From the NCBI GenBank assembly GCA_029532415.1, contig JAQOTA010000069.1:2852001-2916000 (forward strand): a stretch of DNA of 64,000 nt. Direction: 5' to 3'. Source of the stretch: Marasmius tenuissimus. Taxonomy: Eukaryota > Basidiomycota > Agaricomycetes > Agaricales > Marasmiaceae. Below the pieces are notes generated by a model. That model made no database searches and had not been told where the DNA came from. It was given only the letters and a program-made list of their open reading frames with translations. Shown in pieces: positions 33,736-45,137 of the stretch (position 1 is its first letter; each line of letters begins with the position of its first letter). The position numbers and the translations under genes are program-made.

Positions 33736-34294
33736 ATTGGTCGTGGGGCGTGTTCAAACTAGCCCTTACCAGTCGCGCTCTCGAACCACGAGCTATAAGT
33801 AAGGACGGGAAGCAGGAAAATTCTCGGGGGTATGAGGCACGATCACAAGTAATTTTTGAGGCCCATGACCATGATAGGTGGAATGAGCGGGCCGTTTGTA
33901 TTGGTGACTGTAACCGTTGATTTATTTTGTGACTTGGTCGTGTCCGCTGGGCAAACCAGGGGCAAACCTCGTTTTTTTTTGGAGGATGACTGGATCAAGA
34001 TGGAGGCATGGGATGCAGCATGGTGGCATTTCGAGAAGATTGTGAGGCACAACACGCCAATCTAAATGATTTACCAAGGTGTCAATATTGCAGACCACAT
34101 TGGAAGACAGTTTTAGGGTGTGAGGAGCGTGAATAAGGATGATGGTGGTAGTGTAAGCGCAGTTTAGAGCAAGTTCGAGCGGAGATCGAAACGTGATTGT
34201 TGCCGCTCGGACCGGTCAGCAGACTGCTTTGATTGGCTCTGCCTGCCTAGTTTTGAACGGGCCCTGGGTAGGCTTGGCCCGGGCTTTGACAACA
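33736..34294. other. Divergent promoter region
   Basis: It lies between the sugar-porter gene (minus) and NmrA-like copy 2 (plus). No coding motif was seen; it presumably carries both promoters. Confidence 0.5.
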
Positions 34295-35814
34295 ATGTCC
34301 TCTGCTGTTGCTATCACTCAAGCTATGTCTGCCCCGCCTCAACCCAGCCAAGCAAAACTAGTCGTCCTCATTACCGGGGCAACAGGTAGGTCAGAATCAT
34401 CGCTTTCGGATGGTCATATAATTACTCAATAATCGTTCGTTCATGTAGGCTATGTAGGCTGTAGCGTCCTCTACCGTTTGCTCAACCTCCCAGATGCCCA
34501 GTCAAAATACGAGCTCCGGACAGTCGTCAGGAACGCCGAGAAAGCAGAGAAACTCAGAGAGTTCGGCGTCAAGACCATCATTGGCTCCCACTCGGACGTG
34601 GACTTGATGGCGAGAGAGTCTAAGGAGGCGGATGTGATCTTGACGGCGGTGCGCGCTTCGGCAACCATTTTCCCCGACCACTCTTGACATCAGACCCAGG
34701 GAGACTGTGATGATCTCAATGTAGTAGAAGGAATTACCAAGGGAATGAAGAAGCATTTTGAGGCCACCGGAACACGACCAATCCTAATTCATTCTGTACG
34801 CCCCAATCTCCTCAACGTCAATATGCATTCCACTGATGTTGATACGGCTCTGGGCTATACCAGTCCGGAGCAGGTGAGTATCATGCTCTAAAACTCTCTC
34901 ATACTATTTCATTCAGGAATCTCCCTTGATCGGCAGGCGTCATCTCAGATCCCGCCTTGGGCGAGTATACGAGTGATACTATTTTTGACGACACAAACCT
35001 GGCTCAGCTAGAGTCTATCCCACATGATGCTCCTCACCGTCCGGTTGAGCTCAAGATCATCAATGCAGATGAAGAAGGTACCGTAACCTCAGTGTGCCAT
35101 TGCTCGGATTGTACTTATCTATAATTTTCACAGGATACGCCAAGACATACATCGTCGCTGCGGGCATAATTTACGGCGTGGCCCGTCACCCTCTCGTCGT
35201 TCCTGGAATATCGAACCCAAGGTCGCTATTTTTTAGGCTTCTCGTTCCTACGGCGATCAAGCGAGGCAATGGTATTGCCATCGGCAAAGGAGAGAATACC
35301 TGGCTCATTGTCAGCATCGACGAGGGTGAGTTGCGTTTCCAGGACGAAATTATCGGAAACCAACCAAAGGACCTATTAGTCGCCGACTTCTATGAGCTGT
35401 TATTCAAATCGGTCCTTGATCAATCGAGACTGAAGGAGGTACCCCATGGAAAGGAGGGATACTTCTTCCTCGGCGCAGAGGAAATCAAAACCTATCGATA
35501 TTATAACGACGTCTCAAGGATTTTGTTCGATCTAGGCAAGGCCGAAAGTGCTCAACCGACACAGTTCACGTTAGAAGAAGCTGAGAAGTATTTTGGTCCT
35601 CAGGAAAGTACATGAAACCTCCGGACATATAGCTATCACTAATTCTTATGAATCATAGGGAGGGCTCGTTCTCACTATGATGGGTGCCAACACGCGATTC
35701 GTAAGCACTAACGCAAGAAGGTTGGGTTGGAAGCCAAAGAAGACTACGGAAGATTACTTGGGGTCCTTGCTGGAAGAGGTTCAGTTTTGGGTTGAAAAGG
35801 CAGAAAGTCAATGA
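34295..35814 (+). CDS. NmrA-like NAD(P)-binding protein, copy 2
   Basis: The start at 34295 (or the second in-frame ATG at 34325, MSAPPQPSQAKLVVLITG) leads to the Rossmann loop GATGYVGCSV, where copies 1 and 3 have Gly in place of Cys. Then come LYRLLNLPDAQSKYELRTVV, NAEKAEKLREFGVKTIIGSH, ADVILTA, DCDDLN, RPILIHS, the 10-nt micro-exon at 34864-34873, VISDPALGEYTSDTIFDD, YIVAAGIIYGVARHPLV, IKRGNGIAIGKGENTW, ADFYELLFKSVLDQS and NTRFVSTNARRLGWKPKKT, with stop at 35812-35814. I found no inactivating change. The intron after VSIDE (54 nt) has no stop and is a multiple of three, so it could be retained. Such proteins are epimerase/isoflavone-reductase-like enzymes or redox sensors that bind NAD(P). 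It is the best candidate for the functional copy of the four. Confidence 0.75.
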
Positions 35815-36470
35815 GGCAGACTCCTCTCGGAAGATCAAAGCCACAATTTATTCGCCCAGGAAACCGCCGTATTTGGCTATATACACGCTCAATGCATGCT
35901 AATTGATCGTATTGAATAGCCTCGTCGAATAATACAAGCTCCTTTCGCCTTCATGATATCACGGATCCCGTCTAGCATCACAAATTTTGGGCGGCTGGTA
36001 GATAAGTAGACTTCCGTAGCTATTGGCCTGGTACCTCGAGAGTCGCAAGCTGTGGACGACAGTGCCTCAAGGAGCCGCATGTCAGCTTGATTTCACTATG
36101 TCCACCGGCAGCCATGAGTTCCATATCGTGAGGCTTTGTCAATACTATGATCGAAGTGACTATGATCTTGATATGGAGTGGTTTGAACAAGGCTTGAAGA
36201 GGGCTGAGTCAACTATCTTCAGCCAGCAACGGATCGGGAGCAAATCGAGATTCGGGAGGTGCGTATTGATACTGGCAGTGTTAGTGGTAGGCCATCTCGC
36301 GTTCTTCAACCCTCGTGACCGTATATCACCCAAACCAATCGTCGATCGGATAGCGAATAGAGAATAGCAAACTTCGTTTACGCAATTGTTCGTTACAAGA
36401 GGCTATTTTTATGGGAGCAAGGGTTCGATTGACTCACTCAAATCTTTCACTCAAACCACCACCTTCTACA
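35815..36470. other. Intergenic region with one unassigned frame
   Basis: A plus-strand frame at 36023-36367 (114 codons, with a hydrophobic LILAVLVVGHLAFF near its end) has no family resemblance or splice support, so I do not call it a gene. The promoter of the next gene lies here. Confidence 0.4.
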
Positions 36471-38228
36471 ATGCCCCCTGCTCAAAGCAAGCCGTTGCAT
36501 GAGTCTCTTCCCGTGTAAGTCCCCGTGGTATCGCCTAATCGCCATCTAAATCATTCTGGTAGCCCACTTGAAGTCCACCAACGCATAATCAATGCTCTAC
36601 CTACCAAGGACCTCATCAACTATTCGCTCGTCAGCAAGACTGTACATGAGGCCATTCGTGGTATCTTCCGTCTTGAGACACTCCTCTCTCCGTACTTCAC
36701 CTCCGAGCAAATCATCCAGTTTCGCGCCGTACAAGAATCTACTCAGTTCTTGATCTCCGGCTCGACAGCCTACGCGTTCTTTGCTCGAGAGGGGTACCCA
36801 GAAAGCGACTTGGACCTCTACGTCGACCAGAATGGCTATCATCAGTTGATGAACTTCTTGCAGAGCGTCGGGTATGGCTTCGAGGCAATCCAGGTGGAAC
36901 GGAAGAAACAACCGAGCGACCTTGGTGAGGCGATAGAACAGATGGAAGCAAGGGTTAGGGAGGATATTGTTGGGCCCGGGTTGAACGAGTTGGATGGATC
37001 CCCTGAGGATGCGTACGTCCTCAACGAGATCTGTGATGTGTTCAACTTCACGAGGAGCGGAAAGAGAATCCAAGTCATCGCCTGCTCGAGGAATCCCCTC
37101 GACGTCATTCTTTCCTTCCATTTAAGTAAGTCGACTTACTACTTGGTGTTTAACGTCCGTCGCCGACTGAAGCGATTGTATGATATTCCTTCCAGCCGCC
37201 GTAATGAACTTCATCACCGCTCGTCACGCCATATCTCTGTATCCGAAATCTACTTATGTTCAGGGAGCCTCCATCGTAAACTACCAGCAAATTTCTCATC
37301 GCGAGGACGTGTATCAGAGATACGAAGACCGGGGCTTGAAAATTCTCTCAAGACCCGATAGGCTTGCTAACCTTGAGGCTGGATCGGCGTTCGATCCTTG
37401 TGTTGACCGACAACCCGGAGACCGCAATTGCTGGGTTGTCTCCCTCGTTCCCCACGAAATATCTTCCATCAATGTTGACGACATTGGTCCGATTCGACTG
37501 CACTCCTGGTCGTTTTCGTGCGAGTATTCTCCGTCAGTCCTGCTTCGTACACGGCACTTTGAGGTACTTGGGAACAACTACTGCCTGTCCTATAGAGCGT
37601 TGAAGGCAGTTGGTGACCACTCCGGTGACGTGGACGAGTGAGTAGTTCAAGATTTTACCCAATTTCCTCGATCTAATAAACTCGCTTTGCTTCACAGTTC
37701 AGCAACCTTTCTTCGAGGTACACACAAACGCACCCTCCCAAAAGACCATGCATACGAAATATCCAGAGTCTTGCGAAAGGGTCTCACCTCGGCATTATCT
37801 CAGTTTCCTTCACAAGCCTCGTTCGCTCCGCCTGACGCATGGTTTCTCGTGTATCTCCGGGATGTGATGGTCTCGATAGCGACAGACTTCCCTGAGTCCT
37901 TTCAAGTAGGCCATCTTGCCTTTGGCTACTCTCTGATTGGGCTGATGTTGCGCTTTAGATCACAAAATGTGTATTTGCACCAAATCGCGGTAAAACAATC
38001 TGGGTAAATGTTCGTGTCAAAATATCTCTCACGGAGGGATCCGCGTTCGACCATACCGCTTATCGCTTGCATGACCACCATCGGGCGTACTGCAATGTCG
38101 TGGTGGAAGACCAGAACGTGGATCTCGTCTACCGCCTTGATCCAATTGATTACATTGACACTCGGGAACACCTCTATTGTCGCCCACCACCACCACCCCT
38201 TCTATCTGCACTTCCGTTTGAGTTCTGA
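36471..38228 (+). CDS. Nucleotidyltransferase-fold protein with F-box-like start
   Basis: Five exons join in frame: 36471-36514, 36563-37125, 37196-37637, 37698-37989 and 38037-38228. The N-terminal part (LEVHQRIINALPTKDLINYS) resembles an F-box-like helix pair. It is followed at about residues 70-110 by FLISGSTAYAFFAREGYPESDLDLYV, given here only by its key residues Gly-Ser and Asp-x-Asp. The G-S...D-L-D pattern is that of the nucleotidyltransferase fold. The rest is a mixed alpha/beta region (FNFTRSGKRIQVIA, HLTAVMNFITARHAI, and the CVDRQPGDRNCWVV loop) typical of a large agaricomycete family of unknown function, with C-terminus PPPPPLLSALPFEF. The exon 4/5 junction uses GCG|GTAAAA, because it alone restores the conserved C-terminal frame. 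Catalytic activity is unproven. All splice joins keep frame and the gene looks intact. Confidence 0.7.
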
Positions 38229-38975
38229 AAATACCTCTTAATATGTGCCCCTTGATATGTACTGAATCAGTGTATTTGACACGTAGAAGTAATACCACAG
38301 TCTTTTCTTGATCCCTGTTAGAGCTCAACGAGGATTACAATAGCTGTAAATATTGTATTTACGCTCAAAACTTCGAGTCTTAAGCATCGAACATCTAGTT
38401 TAATGATTTCATTTTCGGTTTCCCATCGTAGAATTGCCCAACTTCCGTGGTTGTCATGAAGAAACGGGCTTCTTTCCCGTCGACCTGATGACCAGCATAA
38501 AAACCAGACGGGTAAGGAGCAATGCCAGAATGCAGGGCGATCCCAATCGCCGCGCTGATCACTGGAAATGGGACTGGGATGTTCTGTTTCCGACTCCGTC
38601 ACAGCCCGTCAGGCACACACCGGATTCAAATTGTGTACCACGACAAAAGTAGAAGTAAGGTTGAGATATGAGCAGATCCGGCTTGAGAGGCTCCATACTC
38701 CAACGCTTAGATCGAGACTCGACGTTTTTTGAGGTTATACCATTCCTCCTGAATCCATGCTGCGTCAGGTATAGACTCTTCCTCCCGTATTCAGGGTCCA
38801 TAACACAATGAACGTAGCACGAAATTTGGACATCTACCCACATATCAGTTTCGACCCCGGGTTCGAGCTAATATTAGTCGAGTGCTTCGGGGTAGCTTCA
38901 CCGTGTATCAACTCAGGCTGTCTATCGCCCCGTCGTTGACCGACCCGTCCGAGCGCTAGATCAAGTTCAATGCCT
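38229..38975. other. Intergenic region, nothing recognised
   Basis: It lies between the nucleotidyltransferase-fold gene and the lectin-like gene, both on the plus strand. Only short shadow-like frames were seen. Confidence 0.5.
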
Positions 38976-38981
38976 TATAAA
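38976..38981 (+). promoter_or_regulatory. TATA box of the lectin-like gene
   Basis: TATAAA (in CCTTATAAAGGG) lies 60 bases before the ATG at 39036, within the usual fungal range, and is followed by a C/T-rich leader. Confidence 0.6.
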
Positions 38982-39035
38982 GGGATCAGCTTGGAGCCCG
39001 CCTACCCATCAGTCTTCACTCCGACATTTAGTATC

Positions 39036-39634
39036 ATGGTCTTCAAGACCGAAACCTTCCTTGCTCTCGCAGCGTCTACTCTTCTCTTGATTACCACCGC
39101 TCAAGCTCAGATCAGCGGTGGTAACCAACTGCTCGCGAACGGCAATCGCCCACATATCTCCTCTGTGTGCCTTGACGCTACGTCCAACAACGATGGAGCC
39201 AGAGTAGCACTCGGGCTTTGTGTCGACCCAACACGCGAATTCCCCAACGGAAACATCACCTGGGACATGCCCGACTCCGGTAGCACCGGCCAGATTTCGA
39301 CATTCAACGGGCAGAAGTGCTTGGATGTTCGTGGCGGGGACCCCTCGAATGGAAATTTGCTCCAGGTCTGGTCGTGTTCCGAGGGTAACACAAACCAGCT
39401 ATGGAACATTGGAGGAGCTATAGACGGCCAATGGTTGATCACGTGGGCTGGAAGAAACAAGTGTGTAGATGTGAAGGATGGAAATTACAATGTCGGGAAT
39501 GATGTGAGTCTAAGTCTCCCGATAATTTTGTACTCGTCGTGCAGCGACTGACGGGTTTATACACGCTATAGCTTCAAATTTGGGATTGTGATGCTACCAA
39601 CCGTAACCAGTGGTGGTGGCGTACGACCGCGTAA
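39036..39634 (+). CDS. Secreted ricin-B/CBM13-like lectin
   Basis: Two exons (39036-39503 and 39572-39634) encode about 175 residues. Residues 1-25 form a classical signal peptide (MVFKTETFLALAASTLLLIT, cleaved near AQAQ). The mature part shows the beta-trefoil pattern of ricin-type domains: CLDATSNNDGARVALGLC, KCLDVRGGDPSNGNLLQVWS, NQLWNIGG, KCVDVKDGNYNVGND, and QIWDCDATNRNQWW after the intron. The repeated CLDV-x-G...LQxWxC(x)NQ(x)W units and QxW motifs are those of CBM13 carbohydrate-binding domains. There is no catalytic domain, so it is probably a small extracellular or cell-wall sugar-binding protein. The start is favoured by the TATA box 60 bases upstream and by the signal peptide. The sequence appears intact. 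Confidence 0.85.
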
Positions 39635-41045
39635 AGAGAGGAGCATATACTTGAGTTTCTGATGAGATTATCTAGCGGGGACTATTCGAGTGATTCGATA
39701 TGAGCCGGTTCATACTATAAGATTTTAAAATTGAGATATGCTTAGCCAATAGCAGAAGCGAGCGTTGGGATTCTAGTTATCTTTGTGGACTGTTGCGGAC
39801 CTTGCAACACTGTGTAGAGACAAGTTGCACTCCCACGAGAGAGGAGCTGAGACATGCCATTGATAGCATATGTTCAAACATTCATGGTGTGAGCGAAGAG
39901 TCCGAATTGAACGCAGGGGGCTTGAGGGTAATGTACTCGGCAATATAGAACACCCTGTACTGATATCTTACCCGTTCTTGTTCTCGCCGTCAGTATCACG
40001 AGCTTGCGGGTCGAGCTCATGAATTGGGTCCAAAGTAAAGGCAAGGTGAGGGCGAGTCGCACGACCACACTCAGCACAAGGGCAGGCCGTCGATTCCGAG
40101 TGCGCACGGGTCAACCTAACCCTAGTTCGCTATTTCGAGACTCGGAATAGGAATCCGAGTCGGCACGCCGAGGCGGTTGTGATTGCTCCCTGCCCTTGGG
40201 ATCTGCCATCACCTCGAGCCCGAGAACGCCTTTTTTACCGGCTCTTACTCTATAATGCCCCTATCAGTTACCTCCCGTCTCGTCCGAAAACTACTCCACT
40301 GTCAGTCTGCCGCAGGACTCGCATTGACGTTGGCATTATTCAGGGGTGGACCACAGATCGCGATAGTCGGCCTGTTGATTCCAAGACGACAACTCACTGT
40401 GGCCCAAGTCACTTCGCATATACGACTTTGCTGAGTAAGTCTTGCGGAATGAGAGGTAGACACCTCAAAATGCCGGCATGCCTCTTCAGCACGAAGGGCA
40501 AGTGATGCTTTGATGCTAATCTCCATCCAAACTTCATCTAAAACATCTCCTTAGTTACCCCGGGAGGGTCTGCTGAGCAGACTCAAGCGATCCCTTCACT
40601 GACAGTGACTGCTGTTGAGTCGATGAGACCCTCTCTCGAAATCACCCTATCTGCCTCCGCGAGCACGGCTCCTCTCTGCTCAGTCCAAAATAAACGGTAA
40701 AGCTGATAGTCGCTTGGCCCCACCTTATTTTGTGTAGTCTTGTCATGTTACATATCGTGACTTTATCTCTTGCAGAGGATGTATTATGGTGGCAAACATG
40801 GCTTTGAGCCCCCGGGCTGCAGGATACAAGTCTCAGATGCGATTCACTTGCTCACAGCGTTGACAGGCGCCGGAAGGAGGTCTGATCTCCTCAGATGATC
40901 TTGATCGTACAGAAGGCTAGCGGGTGCGACGGATTCTTTCTCAGTAAGCGTCTCAGGATGTATAAAAACTGCTTCCAGTTTCATGTCAACAGGTTGTTCA
41001 CCTGGCCCACTCACAAGTAGCCCGTTCAGAGAGCCACTAGTTACA
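39635..41045. other. Intergenic region, nothing certain
   Basis: 1.4 kb without a supported gene. Overlapping frames at 40179-40505 on the plus strand lack motifs. A short telomere-like CCTAACCCTA occurs near 40116. Confidence 0.45.
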
Positions 41046-42453
41046 ATGGGTGCCTTTGATTCGTCGATTGGGTAGGTCCAACCCTCAGCATAACTTCCTT
41101 TAACATTGATCACTGACTTCATTTCATCAGTGCTGTCCTGATAGCCACTTGGCTGTGTTCCATGTTGGAGGTGACAATCATCAGAAACGTGTACTCCTAC
41201 TTCACCCGCCATAAAGAGGACCATATCTTCCTCAAGCTACTCGTTATCTTCGTCGTAATAGTGGATATCGCGGGACTGGTCGCAGGCTATGTTTTGCTTT
41301 ACATGGTGCGTTTTACTTGCCCACTATTGTCGTGTCTATCCTGATTCGGAAATGCATTCCAGACTTGCGTCACCTTTTGGGGCAATCCAATCATCTTGAT
41401 GTATCAGGTACTCGCTCTACTCATACTTTGTTGAATGTATTCCAACCTCGATTTGTCAAAAGTATTGGCCAGTCGAACTCGCCTTGGTCACTACAGATGT
41501 GGTTGCGTTCATCGTCCAAGCCTTCCTAATTCACCGGGTGTGGGTTCTGTACGTTTCCATCGCTTGTCGCCTTGCCCTCCGACTTCAAACTCATTTCCGT
41601 CTTAAACAGAACGAAAAATTGGATCATCTGCGCCGTCATGTGGATGACTTCCATGGTTTCGGTACGTTTTCACTCACTTGTCTCCCCGACCTATATTTAT
41701 CCTCTTCTGTTAGTTCATCGCTTGCATATGGGTCACCATCATCTATGCCAAGAATCCCCTGTACAATGACCGCTCCAAGGCCAAAGAACAAGTTATTGTC
41801 TGGATTGCGACCACCACCGCGACTGACATTCTCATCACGACGACGCTTATTTGGAGATTTTACAATATGAAAACTACATTCAAGCAAACCGAGTCGTGAG
41901 TTCTCCCACCTCAACCGATGTTAGTCTTAGTTTCACCCCTTGAGCATGTAGAATCCTTCAACGCTTGATCCGAGGCGCTATGCAAACGGGTGCTGCAACC
42001 TCCGTTTGTGCCATCTTGACCCTTTTCTTCTATCTTATTCAGAGTGGCACCAATCGTGAGTCTACTTTCACACCCTCTGGGTGTCCGAGACTTTGGACTG
42101 ACCACCCCACTTCTATTCATAGTGGGAGGGGCAGCGGTCTTCCTTCTTGCACGGTGCTACACCCTCACGCTCCTTTATAATCTCAACCTTCGTGGAGTAA
42201 AATCCTCCGGAGGAACCAGTCACGAGAAGGTGGTCGAAAGCCCGCATCGCATGGCTCACCTATCTTATCCCGCTGCGGGAATGCTAGGTGGTATCGGTAA
42301 GCATACCGATTGTCTCGTCCGATCAATGCCACAATGTTGAATTTGCTCGCAGAGGTCCATCGTATGGCCCACGTCCACATCGACGGTGAGGAAAATGCGT
42401 CAGACACTGATCAGAAGAGTGCTTATCCGGAGGGAGGTATCGAATCTTCGTGA
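41046..42453 (+). CDS. DUF6534-type seven-helix membrane protein
   Basis: Eight or so exons join in frame from the ATG at 41046 (MGAFDSSIGAVLIATWLCSM). The helices read VLIATWLCSMLEV, FLKLLVIFVVIVDIAGLVAG, TCVTFWGNPIILMYQYWPVE into ALVTTDVVAFIVQAFLIHRV, WIICAVMWMTSMVSFIACIW, VIVWIATTTATDILITTTLI, LIRGAMQTGAATSVCAILTL and GGAAVFLLARCYTLTLLYNL. A hydrophilic tail follows, ending GGIESS before the stop at 42451. The LxRLIxxxxQTG motif at the start of helix 6 and the overall helix order match the DUF6534 family (Pfam PF20152), very abundant in mushroom-forming fungi and of unknown function. The first exon is only 26 nt, and its GG|GTAGGT junction restores a glycine codon. The gene looks intact. 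A receptor-like role is sometimes assumed for such topology but is not shown. Confidence 0.8.
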
Positions 42454-43201
42454 AAATATTCGGTGGGACGAATGGAATATAGAAGGACAGAGAACTTAAA
42501 CCTTCTTTGATTCATTCGGCTATAATGTGTTATTACTTGCTGTATATAACTGGCGCTTTCCTCGAAGGAAATTCTTATGATTGGGATATTGATATATGCC
42601 ACATACTCGTTGATTCCCAACCGGATGGAGCACCAGTGGAAATATGCCTTCGAAATTATGGTTTTACTACGATGTTGTGAGCTTGGCTCGCTGTTGCAAT
42701 GTCCTCCGTAGCTCTCTTCAGGCTGTCCTCCGTAGCTTTCTTCGTGGAAGAGGTGTCGCAAGCAGCGGGAGGGATAGAATATGTCGGGATAGCAGCCACG
42801 CGAAGCCATTGACGATTGTTCATGAAACGCTCTCGGCGAGTGAGGGCTTTTGGAGGCTTCGTATCCGACATCTCTGTGTTTTCGCTTGCGAAACATGAGT
42901 TACTATCGCTGCCATGCAGGATAATCCCTCCCTGCAATCAGCTCAGGGTGATACCGCGTCAAACCGAAACGAAGTTAAGCTCACCCGTAATCGATATTAT
43001 TCTCGTTCTGTTGACACGATAGCGGGGAATCGCGGCGTACTGATCTTACTCAAATGTACGGCGGTGACGCGTAAGACGCGTCATGATAGCGGATCACGTT
43101 GTGAGAATGTGTCACATGTGCCCACTAGGCTGATGGAGATAGAATAGGTTAGGGTTTGACCTCGTTCAACTCGACTGTCATCTCAAATTTTGCTCATACT
43201 G
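42454..43201. other. Intergenic region with a small minus-strand frame
   Basis: A minus-strand frame (42937-42656) contains MSDTKPPKALTRRERFMNNR and a short internal duplication (KKATEDSLKRATED). It may be a small gene but has no recognised relatives. The region also holds the promoter of F-box copy A, including GGTTAGGGTTTGACCT, which recurs upstream of copy B. Confidence 0.35.
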
Positions 43202-45002
43202 ATGGACCACTCGACTACAATGGGATCTTTCGGTGTGTCTCGTCTACAACATTCAAACTACTCTACACATGTTTACAGTTATTTCTATTCTTGAAGAAGA
43301 TCGTATATCGATCTTTGACTACACCGTTCCCGAGCCTAGCTCCGAGCTCCCTGAGATAGAGCCAGATATTTCGACTCAGCTACGCAGTCCGCATCCTCTT
43401 TTCATGGATACAACCCAACTTCACAAATTTCATCATCACGCCTGTGTCGAAATCGAAGCCTACGACCGGCTAATCAATGTTCTTGAAAGTAGACTACTCG
43501 AAGCCAAGGCGATACGAGGCAAACTCCAGAAGCAATCATCACAAATTTCATCCCTTCTTTCTCCAATCCGTCGTCTTCCTACAGAAACCCTTCGGGAAAT
43601 TTTCGCCTTTGCAACCGCTGATCATACGGCTAACATGCTCAGATCGTGTTCCAAGTGGGGATCGAGGACGGTCGATATCAGCGCAGTCTGTTTTCGTTGG
43701 AGAGTAATGGCTCTGGATACCCCAGAGCTTTGGACTTGGTTCTCAGTCGACTTAAATCCTAGGGCACGAGAACCACTCGAGCTTTTCCTTTTGCGACCCA
43801 AAAAATCTCCTCTGTTCTTTGTGATCACTCAGACAAAGACTAAGATGCCTATGGAACGAGGGGAAGAGCTCCTTCGCTTTTTAGTAGATTAGGCATCGCG
43901 ATGGAGCTGCGTGTATTACCACTTCACCCATAATCATCCTGCTTGGATGGTCATAAACGAGATCAAAGAGCTTCCAGCCCTACAGAATGTGGTGTGCTAC
44001 GCGCGAGGCTATGATGTCCCGGTGGTGCTCAGTGAGCAACTACAGGGATGTCCAAAGTTGGACACTCTCGTGGTCCGGCATGATGCTTACTACTATATCT
44101 CCGTCCCCTCGCTTCCACTCGATTACATCTCACATATCAATTTCCAAACGCTGTACCCTGGTGAATTGGAGAACACCTTGGGGGTGCTGAAGGCATGCGG
44201 CAATCGAATGAAGACGATCACCTATTCCCCCGTTTCCAATCACGAGAATTACAACCTCGTGTACGCGACCCCCGGATATAAAACTTTCGCCGGACACCTC
44301 GAGCCAGTCATATGCAAGGATGTCTGGCAGTTGAGCATAGGCTTTTGTAGCTCTGACGGAACGTACCCGTTAATATCGGAAGTATTTCGACGTCTGAGCC
44401 TGCCATCTTTGGAAGATCTCTGTCTGACTGGAGCCTTCGAATTCGACGGAGCTTTTTACGAGGAGTGGCCAGCCCGTCGATTTGATGATTTCATCGGACG
44501 TTCTAAGTGTAGTTTGACCACATTGGAAGTTGACGGAATTCCACTGTCCGATGGGGACCTCGTGACTATTCTTTCGCATTCTCCCGCTCTGATGAACCTC
44601 AGGATTTCCGAGGTCGACGTACTTGAAGAGATCTTGCCGGATAAACTGGTGAAGACGGTGACAAAGTTGTTCGTGGAGAAACTCATAGTGGGGAATCGAG
44701 AAGCCGATACGCCAGAAACCTCTATTCCATCACCATTCCTACCGAAACTGAAGCTTTTGAAGCTTGTTGTTCATGCCCACTTCGACGCCGATATGGAATT
44801 CGTTAGGATGGTGAAATCTCGTTGGTATCCGATTTACGCAGGCTCAACGGGACTATCTCCCTCTGGTTGCCGCTCTCTACGATCTGCAACTCTTGATATA
44901 CAAGGTCGCAAGGTCGAGAGATCCATATACAAGCCACTCGAGATATGTGGTAGAAAGGGGATGCGGATTGTCGTAAAGGCGAGTGGAGAGTACATCGTTT
45001 GA
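43202..45002 (+). pseudogene. F-box protein, copy A, with premature stop
   Basis: Exon 1 (43202-43232, MDHSTTMGSF) joins across a 64-nt intron to EDRISIFDYTVPEPSSELPE. A coiled helix then leads to the F-box-like core LLSPIRRLPTETLREIFAFA, followed by TVDISAVCFRWRVMALDTPE with LWTWFSVDL, the usual F-box plus W-x-W pattern of agaricomycete families. An in-frame TAG at 43890-43892 falls where copy B (52495-54279) reads AHASRW without interruption. The same frame resumes at once and continues for 363 codons to the stop at 45000-45002 with close similarity to copy B (LSEQLQGCPKLDTLVVRH, VVHAHFDADMEFVRMV, GMRIVVKASGEYIV). Unless the stop is bypassed, only the F-box half would be made. It is convergent with NmrA-like copy 3, 136 bp away. 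F-box proteins recruit substrates to SCF ubiquitin ligases. Confidence 0.75.
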
Positions 45003-45137
45003 TAAAATCATCGAATAGGAATAACCATTGGGAGTAAATACAATTGTGTATTGCATCGACAGTATCTCCATGAAGAAACCAGGACTTCGAACTAAGTAGT
45101 ACGCCAAAAGCTGGGCCGCTTTATATCGCAGGCGATA

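Noticed and set aside
40844..41224. 126-codon minus-strand frame
   Set aside because: It overlaps the first exons of the DUF6534-type gene, which has consistent splicing and helix pattern. The minus frame shows no motif.
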